From Fidelibacterota bacterium (GTDB taxonomy: Bacteria; Fidelibacterota; Marinisomatia; Marinisomatales; UBA1611), in NCBI GenBank assembly GCA_016784605.1, contig JADHUI010000021.1, positions 1-44,944 on the forward strand: 44,944 nucleotides of DNA, given 5' to 3'. The notes under the pieces are model-generated. The model did not search any database. It was not told the origin of the DNA and saw only the letters and a program-made list of their open reading frames with translations. Within the stretch, counting starts at the first letter, position 1. Each line of letters starts with the position of its first letter. Shown here piece by piece: positions 36,755-44,065 of the stretch. Position numbers and translations under genes: made by a program.

Positions 36755-36771
36755 GTTAAGCATTATTTAAC
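36755..36771. promoter_or_regulatory. Operator-like palindrome 2 (GTTAA-N7-TTAAC)
   Basis: Second copy of the palindrome at 36709-36725, with the same half-sites and spacer length. Centre-to-centre distance is 46 bp. It lies in the predicted untranslated leader about 30 bp before the ATG of the RQC-HRDC gene, whose ribosome site is AAAGGAAA. Confidence 0.7.
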
Positions 36772-36800
36772 GCTATTAACATAATAGAAAGGAAACTTAA

Positions 36801-37451
36801 ATGAAACAGCCTAATGAATACATAAACAACTATGAAAAATCTATTTCTTTAATGGTTTTATCGTGCATTAATGATCTTGAGTTCAAAGTAGGGAATAAAA
36901 AACTTATCGCAATTCTCCAAGGATCTGAATCGAATTATATCTTTACAAATGAATTCAATAATAATCCTTTTTACGGATTACTACAAAACTATAACTCTAA
37001 TCAGATTTCAACAATAATTGAACGATTAGTTGAGCTAGAGTTAGTTGAATCAAAAAAATTAGATCTTGAATATTATATGAGTGTTTTCGATCTGACTTCT
37101 AAAGGTAAAGCCGCTCTACAATCTGGTGATTTAGCAACACCTTATTTATCTAATAAATTATTCAAATTAAACCCTACAATTTTTAGTGATGACAATAAAA
37201 TATTGTTTGAGAGGCTTAGAAAAGTTAGGAAAGAGATTGCTAAATCCATTAATAAGCCAGCATTTATTGTTTGTTCTGATAAAGTATTACGCCAGATTAC
37301 TTTAAAACTACCCAAAAATGAAGAAAGCCTATTGGCCATAAAAGGAATAGGAGAACATTTTATTCAAAATTACTCATCTCTTTTCCTTAATGAAATAGAG
37401 CTAAACCAACCAGAATCACAATATGCTAATAGTTCTAGGTTAATGTGGTAA
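36801..37451 (+). CDS. Stand-alone RQC-HRDC protein (RecQ C-terminal domains without helicase)
   Basis: 216 aa. Residues 13-108 match the RecQ winged-helix RQC domain: KKLIAILQGSESNYIF, NPFYGLLQNYNSNQISTIIERLVELELV, FDLTSKGKAAL. Residues about 134-200 match HRDC: LFERLRKVRKEIAKSINKPAF, SDKVLRQITLKLP, LLAIKGIGEHFIQNY. RecQ's helicase motifs and zinc cysteines are absent, and the upstream DNA is an operator/promoter region, so this is a complete small gene and not a cut RecQ. It should bind DNA, perhaps forks or hairpins, without unwinding it. First gene of the accessory operon, with its own ribosome site. Confidence 0.85.
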   Translation: MKQPNEYINNYEKSISLMVLSCINDLEFKVGNKKLIAILQGSESNYIFTNEFNNNPFYGLLQNYNSNQISTIIERLVELELVESKKLDLEYYMSVFDLTSKGKAALQSGDLATPYLSNKLFKLNPTIFSDDNKILFERLRKVRKEIAKSINKPAFIVCSDKVLRQITLKLPKNEESLLAIKGIGEHFIQNYSSLFLNEIELNQPESQYANSSRLMW

Positions 37452-37505
37452 GAGCAAAACCAGAAAAACTATTTTAAAAAAAACATAATGAAGGAGTTAA
37501 AATAA

Positions 37506-37877
37506 ATGAGCAAACAATCACTTGGAGTTCTCGTTCGAAAACTGAGAAAAGGCAAAGACCTAAGTCACCGGAAACTTGAAAAATTAATGAAAAAGATTGA
37601 CCCTGAAAATGCTGTATCATATGTATCACTCGTACATATTGAAAATGGTCGTTTTAATACAAACAGGGAAACACTTTCATTAATTGCTAAAGCATTAGAC
37701 TACAATATAGATGCATTATTAGCCGAGAGTGAGCAGGTTAAGGATGATGTGGCTGAAGTTATAAAAGAAAAAGCAGATATAATTCCTGACTTCCTAAGAT
37801 CAGCAAAAAATTTATCTGAAAGTGATTGGGAAAAATTATCAAAAATGGTTATAAAAATGAGCACCAATAATGATTGA
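37506..37877 (+). CDS. XRE-family HTH transcriptional regulator
   Basis: 123 aa. The N-terminal XRE helix-turn-helix (about 6-73) reads LGVLVRKLRKGKDLSHRKLE ... YVSLVHIENGRFNTNRETLSLIAKAL. The recognition helix includes SYVSLVHIENG. The C-terminal half is an acidic helical region, probably for dimerisation or for interaction with the next protein. AAGGAG lies 13 nt upstream. It overlaps the ImmA/IrrE gene by 8 nt; this pair mirrors the ImmR-ImmA switch of mobile elements, where the protease removes the repressor after damage. It probably controls the palindromes at 36709 and 36755. Confidence 0.88.
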   Translation: MSKQSLGVLVRKLRKGKDLSHRKLEKLMKKIDPENAVSYVSLVHIENGRFNTNRETLSLIAKALDYNIDALLAESEQVKDDVAEVIKEKADIIPDFLRSAKNLSESDWEKLSKMVIKMSTNND

Positions 37878-38529
37878 CTTCCCTCACATCCCATCTAAAA
37901 ATATAGAGCAAGCATCTCTCAATCTTATTCAGGAATATGAAAAAGAAATCGGCCAACCTGTTGTTGCACCTATCCCAACAGATGAATTGATTGAATTTCT
38001 TGGATATGATATTGATTATAGAAAAGATGGACCTTACAATGATCCTGAACTTTTAGGCGGGTTGCATATTGATGAAAATAAAGTAATCATAAATGAGAAT
38101 ATTATTGACCAAAATGGAAGAATGCATTTTACGGAAGCGCATGAAATTGGCCATATTATTCTTCATGTACCGCTCATACAAAATGAATTCAAAAGTCAAA
38201 ACATCCTATGTCGTCAAGATGAAGGATTTGCTGGAACAAAAAAAGCACCAGAAGAATGGCAAGCAGATACGTTTGCTGCCTATTTACTGATGCCAAAAGT
38301 AATGGTTGTGAATGCATTTAAAGAAATATCACCTACACCAATTACGTTAAAGAATAAATGGTTTTTAAACTTGTTTATGAAAACCAGGACCGCTCGACAA
38401 CGTGCTGTTTGGCTTGCAGAAAAAGTCATAAAAACTGGGCATTTTGATAATGTATCAAAATTAGCCATGGCGAATCGACTTATTGGGCTTGGACTTATTA
38501 AAGGATTAACATACCAAAAGAATTTATGA
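37870..38529 (+). CDS. ImmA/IrrE-family metallopeptidase
   Basis: 219 aa. Zinc-peptidase motif HEIGH at residues 91-95 within FTEAHEIGHIILH, followed by the characteristic EWQADTFAAYLLMP third-ligand helix (COG2856). In ICEBs1 the homologue ImmA cleaves the ImmR repressor, and in Deinococcus IrrE cleaves DdrO after DNA damage. Here the XRE gene immediately upstream is the obvious target. It overlaps that gene by 8 nt. A 92-nt gap separates it from the DUF763 gene. Confidence 0.9.
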   Translation: MIDFPHIPSKNIEQASLNLIQEYEKEIGQPVVAPIPTDELIEFLGYDIDYRKDGPYNDPELLGGLHIDENKVIINENIIDQNGRMHFTEAHEIGHIILHVPLIQNEFKSQNILCRQDEGFAGTKKAPEEWQADTFAAYLLMPKVMVVNAFKEISPTPITLKNKWFLNLFMKTRTARQRAVWLAEKVIKTGHFDNVSKLAMANRLIGLGLIKGLTYQKNL

Positions 38530-38621
38530 AATAGAATTGCCAACATACATCGTCTATCATGATTGGGTTCTGCTCGGGAAATGCCATTATCGAAATAACA
38601 ACAATCAAAAAGGAGAATGTT

Positions 38622-39863
38622 ATGATTAATTCAGGCACAATGGGCATGCCCCTGCACTTTGGGAAAATGCCAAAATGGCTCAGCGAAAGAATGGGCAAAA
38701 TGGGTTCAACAATTATTGAATCTGTCGCACAAAACTATGGAAAATCAGAAGTCCTAACTCGACTATCAGACCCAAATTGGTTTCAAGCATTTGGTGCTGT
38801 TATGGGCATGCAATGGAACTCATCAGGCGTAACCGCAACTGTATTAGGATCTCTCAAACGAAAAATCAATCCAATGGCTTCCGAATTAGGAATTTATATT
38901 TTAGGAGGGAAAGGCCGCTACGGATGGAATACACCGCAACAAGTCCGTCGCGTTTCAAATAAACACAGCCTAAAAGGTGATGAACTGGTCCGGGCAAGCC
39001 AATTAACTACACGAGTCGATAATAATGCCGTCCAGGATGGGTATAATCTTTATCAGCAATATTTTATATTGTCCGATGAAGGAGAATGGACTGGAATTAC
39101 CCAAGGGATGAATACAAATAACCGACGCGCTAGAAGATATCATTGGCACTCCCCATCGGTTCGGTCTTTTGTCAGTGATCCCCATGTTGGTATCGTAGGA
39201 GAAAAAGGAGGCAAAATCTTAAATCTAGCTGATAGCCGTGCTGATTTTGCTCGAACCAATATCGTGGAACTAACCAAAGAGAATCCAAAAGAAATTATAG
39301 ATATCTATAAAAACAGAACGCTTCCCAATCGACATGATATACGCGAAAGCGATTTAAATCTCACACGATTAGGAGCTGTACTTCAAATGGCTTACAATAG
39401 TGAAATTAATAATTTTGAAGATCTTTTAATGCTTAAAGGCGTTGGACCTCGTACCTTGAAAGCATTGGCCTTAACCAGTGAAATCATTCATGGTGACGCG
39501 TCTCGATTTGAAGACCCATCTCGATTTGCATTTGCTGTCGGCGGGAAAGATGGTGTCCCCCACCCTATTGATACAAAAGCCTATGATGAAACGATTGAAA
39601 TGCTTTCCGATTCTGTGGAAAAATCCAAATTGGGTTATAAAGAAAAATCAAAAGCGCTCAAACGTCTTCATACGGCCACGAAAAATGTGGAATCCAGATA
39701 TACGCCAACTGCATTCCTAAAAGATATTTTAGATATTGAGTGGGATCATGCTGAAAACAAAGGCGGGATGACATTTATGGGCGAAACTGTGAGCGGTTTA
39801 ACTCGCGCAATCACTTCACTTCAAAATGCAGTATTATACGGCTCCAAAACGGATAAAAACTAA
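38622..39863 (+). CDS. DUF763 protein with helix-hairpin-helix
   Basis: 413 aa from ATG 38622, which has AAGGAG 8 nt upstream; the frame extends to 38559 but without a ribosome site. The N-terminus SGTMGMPLHFGKMPKWLSERM is the DUF763 signature known from archaea and some bacteria. A helix-hairpin-helix (FEDLLMLKGVGPRTLKALAL, about 262-281) suggests DNA binding. WHSPSVRSFVSDPHVGIVG is another conserved-looking stretch. The function of DUF763 is not established to my knowledge. Only 2 nt separate it from the radical SAM gene, so the two are co-translated. Confidence 0.85.
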   Translation: MINSGTMGMPLHFGKMPKWLSERMGKMGSTIIESVAQNYGKSEVLTRLSDPNWFQAFGAVMGMQWNSSGVTATVLGSLKRKINPMASELGIYILGGKGRYGWNTPQQVRRVSNKHSLKGDELVRASQLTTRVDNNAVQDGYNLYQQYFILSDEGEWTGITQGMNTNNRRARRYHWHSPSVRSFVSDPHVGIVGEKGGKILNLADSRADFARTNIVELTKENPKEIIDIYKNRTLPNRHDIRESDLNLTRLGAVLQMAYNSEINNFEDLLMLKGVGPRTLKALALTSEIIHGDASRFEDPSRFAFAVGGKDGVPHPIDTKAYDETIEMLSDSVEKSKLGYKEKSKALKRLHTATKNVESRYTPTAFLKDILDIEWDHAENKGGMTFMGETVSGLTRAITSLQNAVLYGSKTDKN

Positions 39864-39865
39864 AT

Positions 39866-40669
39866 ATGGCAACCCGACATAACCCATCTAAACCAGACGG
39901 TTATGACCCCATCGTTCTCACAAGAGCGGCGGAGCGAACCGTGGTGAAAGGCAATCAACGAAAGTATGCCCGACTCTCACGACCGCTCCGCTTTTATGGG
40001 GGAATTACATCTGCGCAAGAAGTAGGGTGCAACTTAAGATGCAAATTTTGTTTTAGTGATAAACCTGTACGACGTCCCCAATCCACGGGAAGATTTTACT
40101 CACCCCAGGAAGTCTTTGAAGCGCTCACTCACGGAGCCAAGAAGAATGGGCATAGGCTCATTTCTGCTTCTGCATCCGAAGGAACGCTCGGTAAGAAACA
40201 CTTATTTGAACTATTAACTCTTGTGGATCAGTCCGATTATATTTTTGTTTTAGAAACAAACGGTATGACAATTGGAAATGATCCATCATTTGCAAAAGAA
40301 CTATCTCAATTTAAAAATCTTCACGTTCGAGTATCCATCAAAGGATGTACGGCTCATGAGTATAATCAATTGACGGGGGCTGATTCAAGAAGCTATGATT
40401 TGCCCTACGAGGCATTGGACTATCTTATGGACGCAGGTGTTTCCTGTAATGTGTGCTTAATGATTTCCTTTAGTACTGCGAAAACAATTGATATTGCTGA
40501 AACACGATTATCATCCATTCGACCTGGGCTATTGAAATCTTTAGAGAAGGAGCATATTACCCTATTTCCGAAGGTAGCAACTCGACTCAATAATGAAAAT
40601 CTTTCCCCAAAAACCATTCGACATCGGGGAAAAATCATGCAATTTAACAAGGAGAATTATTATGTTTGA
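39866..40669 (+). CDS. Radical SAM enzyme, short form
   Basis: 267 aa. The Cx3Cx2C cluster motif CNLRCKFC is at residues 55-62 in GGITSAQEVGCNLRCKFCFSD, and the TIM-barrel strand LETNG and the VRVSIKG strand follow. There is no SPASM-like C-terminal cysteine cluster: the only later cysteines are in VSCNVCLM and KGC. It should therefore bind one 4Fe-4S cluster and generate a 5'-deoxyadenosyl radical. The substrate is unknown. Gene order DUF763 - radical SAM - toroid protein with overlaps suggests they act together. Confidence 0.88.
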   Translation: MATRHNPSKPDGYDPIVLTRAAERTVVKGNQRKYARLSRPLRFYGGITSAQEVGCNLRCKFCFSDKPVRRPQSTGRFYSPQEVFEALTHGAKKNGHRLISASASEGTLGKKHLFELLTLVDQSDYIFVLETNGMTIGNDPSFAKELSQFKNLHVRVSIKGCTAHEYNQLTGADSRSYDLPYEALDYLMDAGVSCNVCLMISFSTAKTIDIAETRLSSIRPGLLKSLEKEHITLFPKVATRLNNENLSPKTIRHRGKIMQFNKENYYV

Positions 40670-41774
40670 TCAAGCTATTTTAAATGGCGTATTAGGAAAA
40701 GGATTTGATTTATTTAATCCTTCTGAACCATCTATAAATGGGCAATTAAAACGGTATGAAAAAATCAAAAGTTTTTTATTAAACCCGGACTTTAACGGTT
40801 TTACAAAAGATGATTTATTCATTATGCAATTTATCAAAAAAGGCTGGGGGCATGATATTGCCGCTCTATCGAATATGGCGGAAGCACTGGCAAATCTATA
40901 TCAAGCAAACCCTTCTAATCGCACGGAATACCAATTACTGTTAAAAGAAGTTGTTTCTCGTGCATTACACCCCAAAGTAAATCCTTATAAAAAAGAGTTT
41001 AAAACCGTAAAGTACTTGGGAAAATATGGATACTATTTAGAGCACCTAAATATCATCTTAGGATGTTTCCAAAAGTGTGTAGGTAAGGATTTTATAGAAC
41101 TCAATGAAAAAATATGTCATCATTTAATTTCTAATTCTATGCAATATGATAATTTCCATGCTGACTTACTCCCTCATGTAAAAATGAAATGGTCTGCAGA
41201 TCAAGCGGCAATCCTTTATTCTATTTGGCTCTATGATCAAAATAATGGAACATCTTTAGGGGATGATTTAAACCAAAAATGGCTAACCTGGATGAAAACC
41301 TTTGGCACCCATAAAGAAACAGGGCTATTTATTACAGAAGTATTAGGCACTCGGAAATATTCAAATCAACCTCGTGGATGTGCCATCGCCTACTTAGTCC
41401 ATTATATGGGCAGATTTGCCCCTAAAGAAGCAAAACAGCAATGGAAGTTGTTTAAAAAACATATGAAAATGAATGTGATGGGGAAAAGAGGTTTTAGGGA
41501 GTTTTTACCGGATTACGATGGCGCTTGGTCTCCTGACTCCGGCCCTATTATTATGGGAGTCGGGATTGCCGCTACCGGCCTTGCTTTAAATGCAGCCAGT
41601 ACAATTGGAGATAGAAGCACATATCTAGCTATTGAAAAATCCATGAATCCTGTTTATTCCCTTTTTTCAAAAGGCGACATAATACCTGGCTTAAATATGC
41701 TTTCAAAAATAGGAACAGATCTGCTCTCATCATCAATATGGCTGAACGCTGAATCAAAAGAAATGACGATATGA
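40662..41774 (+). CDS. Putative alpha/alpha-toroid protein, linalool-dehydratase-like style
   Basis: 370 aa from ATG 40662, with AAGGAG ahead of it and an 8-nt overlap with the radical SAM stop; the frame extends to 40593 within that gene. The sequence is helical throughout, with conserved-looking loops KMKWSADQAAILYSIWLYD (174-192), NQPRGCAIAYLVHYM (235-249) and PDYDGAWSPDSGPIIMGVG (283-301). These alternate as in alpha/alpha-barrel enzymes such as the linalool dehydratase/isomerase domain, but the call is by pattern only. No signal peptide. It may be the substrate or partner protein of the radical SAM enzyme. Unrecognised otherwise. Confidence 0.5.
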   Translation: MFDQAILNGVLGKGFDLFNPSEPSINGQLKRYEKIKSFLLNPDFNGFTKDDLFIMQFIKKGWGHDIAALSNMAEALANLYQANPSNRTEYQLLLKEVVSRALHPKVNPYKKEFKTVKYLGKYGYYLEHLNIILGCFQKCVGKDFIELNEKICHHLISNSMQYDNFHADLLPHVKMKWSADQAAILYSIWLYDQNNGTSLGDDLNQKWLTWMKTFGTHKETGLFITEVLGTRKYSNQPRGCAIAYLVHYMGRFAPKEAKQQWKLFKKHMKMNVMGKRGFREFLPDYDGAWSPDSGPIIMGVGIAATGLALNAASTIGDRSTYLAIEKSMNPVYSLFSKGDIIPGLNMLSKIGTDLLSSSIWLNAESKEMTI

Positions 41775-42493
41775 ATTCAAAAATATCAACTATAGATCAT
41801 CCCTATTTATGTGGAATTTGTAACTATATTGCCCATGATATTTGGGACCAAGCATCCCATTTAAATATTGCACACAAAGATATTGAAAAGCAATTTAATG
41901 ATGCAGTTTCCATGTCGGAGCAGGATCTTTATGCTGCGACAGATCTATTTAAAAAGATAATTGAAGATGACCCTGTTACGCTTATCCATAAACTGAATTT
42001 AGAATTATTATCTAGAATTATTGCTTGCAAATCAGTTTACGGTGCCGAAAATTTTGGATCATCTAGAAATAATCGATTATTAATTCTCTCGGTTAATAGA
42101 TTAATCGATTTACTAAAAGATTATCCAAACTCTATTGATCTCCATTTAAATATTGCCGAAACGTATAATTTACTTGATGACAATAAACAATCAATTAAAT
42201 ATTCAGAAAATGCAATAAAATTATTCGGAAGTTCTGATCGTAAAGTTTTAACAGATTCGGATGGAGGAAAAACGATTGCTGGGCTTAGATGGAACGATTG
42301 GAATAACTATTACAGAGCATCACTTTCTGTAAATAAAAATGCTCTCCAAGCAAAATGGTATGCCATAAAACTAAACAAACTAAATAAAAGTGTCTGGAAG
42401 AACATTTTTCTTGGTATTTGGTCATATATATACATATCTTTTAAGGAAATGCTAACAAAATTAGTAAACATGAACCAAAGAGAACCCGTATGA
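41771..42493 (+). CDS. C2H2 zinc-finger / TPR-like protein
   Basis: 240 aa. The N-terminus contains a classical C2H2 spacing: Cys14-x2-Cys17-x12-His30-x4-His35. The rest is helical with a TPR-like segment (DLHLNIAETYNLLDDNKQSIKYSENAIKLFG, about 122-152) and a C-terminal stretch rich in Trp, Ile and Tyr that could touch membrane or protein. C2H2 fingers are uncommon in bacteria and usually bind DNA or other proteins. ATGA overlaps at both ends tie it to the toroid protein and to the last gene of the operon. Confidence 0.7.
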   Translation: MNSKISTIDHPYLCGICNYIAHDIWDQASHLNIAHKDIEKQFNDAVSMSEQDLYAATDLFKKIIEDDPVTLIHKLNLELLSRIIACKSVYGAENFGSSRNNRLLILSVNRLIDLLKDYPNSIDLHLNIAETYNLLDDNKQSIKYSENAIKLFGSSDRKVLTDSDGGKTIAGLRWNDWNNYYRASLSVNKNALQAKWYAIKLNKLNKSVWKNIFLGIWSYIYISFKEMLTKLVNMNQREPV

Positions 42494-43860
42494 AAAATCA
42501 AGATATACTTAAAAATATTTTAAATAATTTTATTCAATTCAGCCAGTTTGAGAAAGAAATAAAATCTTCTTATATTGATAAAAAGAAATTTGTCATGCTT
42601 ACTTTTACAGATGGATTAAAGGCGCGTTTTTCTATTCAATATTCAGATAAACTATTAAATGGGAATAAAATTCAATTTAAAGCACGTAAAAACGGGAAAT
42701 GGCTAAATCCACTAAAAAACCCTGAATTAAATGTTATCAAAGAAGTTTCAGCTAAACCAATTGATGGAACATTAACAATCAATTATGCATCCAAATTTAA
42801 AAAAGATGAAAAGGGAGAATATGTCTTCCTCCCACGATGCGCACTTGAAACCCAAGATAAAACTCAAAAAAACCTTATGACCAAATTATATATCCATGAT
42901 CATCAAACCGATGAACTTGATAATATTTTATTAGGATATGGTAAAATAACAGGGCAATTCGTAGATAAAAATGGCACTTTAATTGTTCATTCAATTCAAT
43001 CATTTGAACCTGAATTAAGAGAATCTACACTATCCCTTGATTTAATAAATACAGACTTTCGTCTCAATAGTATTTCCGCAAATACGGATTATGGTATTTT
43101 TGAAATTAACGCAAGTAAAGTTCCTTTTGATTTTTCACCTGGATATTCCGAAATCAATCATATTTACAAAGGGTATACAATTACCATACATTCCGTTCAA
43201 AGAAGAACAGGGAAAGTTGAAAAAGTGGATGGTAAATGGAATGATATTCCCATTTGGATTCAAGATGACAATACATCATGGGATTTTTCAAATGTTGATA
43301 TAAATAAAATCAATAAAGAAGTGGCTTCCTATCGAGAAAAGATTGAAGAAAATAGACGATTCATCGAAGAACAAAACAGAAAAGAATTCGAAAGACAAAA
43401 AATTGAAGCTGACTATTTACGACTTCTGGATAAAGTTAAAAAATCCACTGAATTCCAAAGTTTTAGTTCATTAAAGCAACAATTCAAAGACATTGGAAAA
43501 GAAGTAACGGATAAAGATTTAAGGGATTTATTTTTCCATGGCGGCTATGATATAACCATTTTTGACCATCTTAGACAAATGGCAACAGAAACGTATGTGG
43601 ATAATCTTTCTTTTGTATTCAAAATCCCCAATGAACAAGGAGATAAATTTGTTTGGGAAGTTCCAAATCGTACTTTAGCCACCTATATTTTTAATGACAC
43701 ATTAGATCCACATCAATTATTTGCTCGATTAAAGGAAACGCGTAGAATGGATATACGAAATAATAAAGAAATTCAAGGTGCTTTAGGATTTGATGGCTTT
43801 ATTATTCATACAACATCTGAAGCATGGATTGATAAATTTAAAAAAGTATTAAAATATTAA
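42490..43860 (+). CDS. Large unrecognised protein of the accessory operon, coiled-coil middle
   Basis: 456 aa. The N-terminal 270 residues are beta-rich (VMLTFTDGLKARFSIQYSD, GTLTINYASKFKKDEKGEY, HIYKGYTITIHSVQRRTG). Residues about 271-317 form a charged coiled coil (INKEVASYREKIEENRRFIE), and the C-terminus is alpha/beta (YVDNLSFVFKIPNEQGDKFVWEVPN, GFDGFIIHTTSEAW). No catalytic motif, signal peptide or TM segment is seen. It overlaps the C2H2 gene by 4 nt. Its TAA at 43858-43860 touches the first base of the IS3 terminal repeat, so the insertion landed exactly at the end and the protein looks intact. Confidence 0.7.
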   Translation: MKNQDILKNILNNFIQFSQFEKEIKSSYIDKKKFVMLTFTDGLKARFSIQYSDKLLNGNKIQFKARKNGKWLNPLKNPELNVIKEVSAKPIDGTLTINYASKFKKDEKGEYVFLPRCALETQDKTQKNLMTKLYIHDHQTDELDNILLGYGKITGQFVDKNGTLIVHSIQSFEPELRESTLSLDLINTDFRLNSISANTDYGIFEINASKVPFDFSPGYSEINHIYKGYTITIHSVQRRTGKVEKVDGKWNDIPIWIQDDNTSWDFSNVDINKINKEVASYREKIEENRRFIEEQNRKEFERQKIEADYLRLLDKVKKSTEFQSFSSLKQQFKDIGKEVTDKDLRDLFFHGGYDITIFDHLRQMATETYVDNLSFVFKIPNEQGDKFVWEVPNRTLATYIFNDTLDPHQLFARLKETRRMDIRNNKEIQGALGFDGFIIHTTSEAWIDKFKKVLKY

Positions 43861-43905
43861 TGGACTTCATACGAAAAAGTTGAGTCAAAAATAAGCAACA
43901 TTTTG
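43861..43905 (-). mobile_element. IS3-type right-end remnant, inverted relative to the left copy
   Basis: Bases 43861-43889 are an exact reverse copy of the IS3 terminus at 109-137. Weaker similarity runs on to about 43905, covering the tail of the transposase gene (AAATGTTGCTTA). Past that point the sequence is not transposase, so the rest of the element is gone. The two inverted ends bracket the whole 43.7-kb interior of the window. Confidence 0.85.
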
Positions 43906-43971
43906 TAGTTTTCCAGACAATTCAACCGTATAATTGCATGAACCGCACTCATAGGTAAAAAGCGTACCCAT
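43885..43971 (-). pseudogene. Zinc-ribbon protein N-terminus, cut by the IS3 end
   Basis: A 28-codon frame starts MGTLFTYECGSCNYTVELSG, a CxxC zinc-knuckle beginning like those of small bacterial zinc-ribbon proteins. It then runs into IS3-derived sequence (KLQNVAYF) and stops there. ATGGAG gives a good ribosome site 8 nt before the ATG. Another short frame just upstream on the same strand, ending around PNCGYCELTAEDG with its TGA overlapping the ATG (TGATG), may be the end of a related gene. Both are too short to be certain. Confidence 0.5.
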
Positions 43972-44065
43972 CAAGCTCCATCTTCGGCAGTCAACTCACA
44001 ATATCCGCAGTTTGGAGCAAAAGAAGCAGATAAAAAAAATTAAATATGAAAAAATATTTCATTAT

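Noticed and set aside
36801-38529. Classical toxin-antitoxin pair
   Set aside because: XRE plus HEIGH metallopeptidase fits the ImmR/ImmA-type switch better, and the RQC-HRDC protein has no toxin features.
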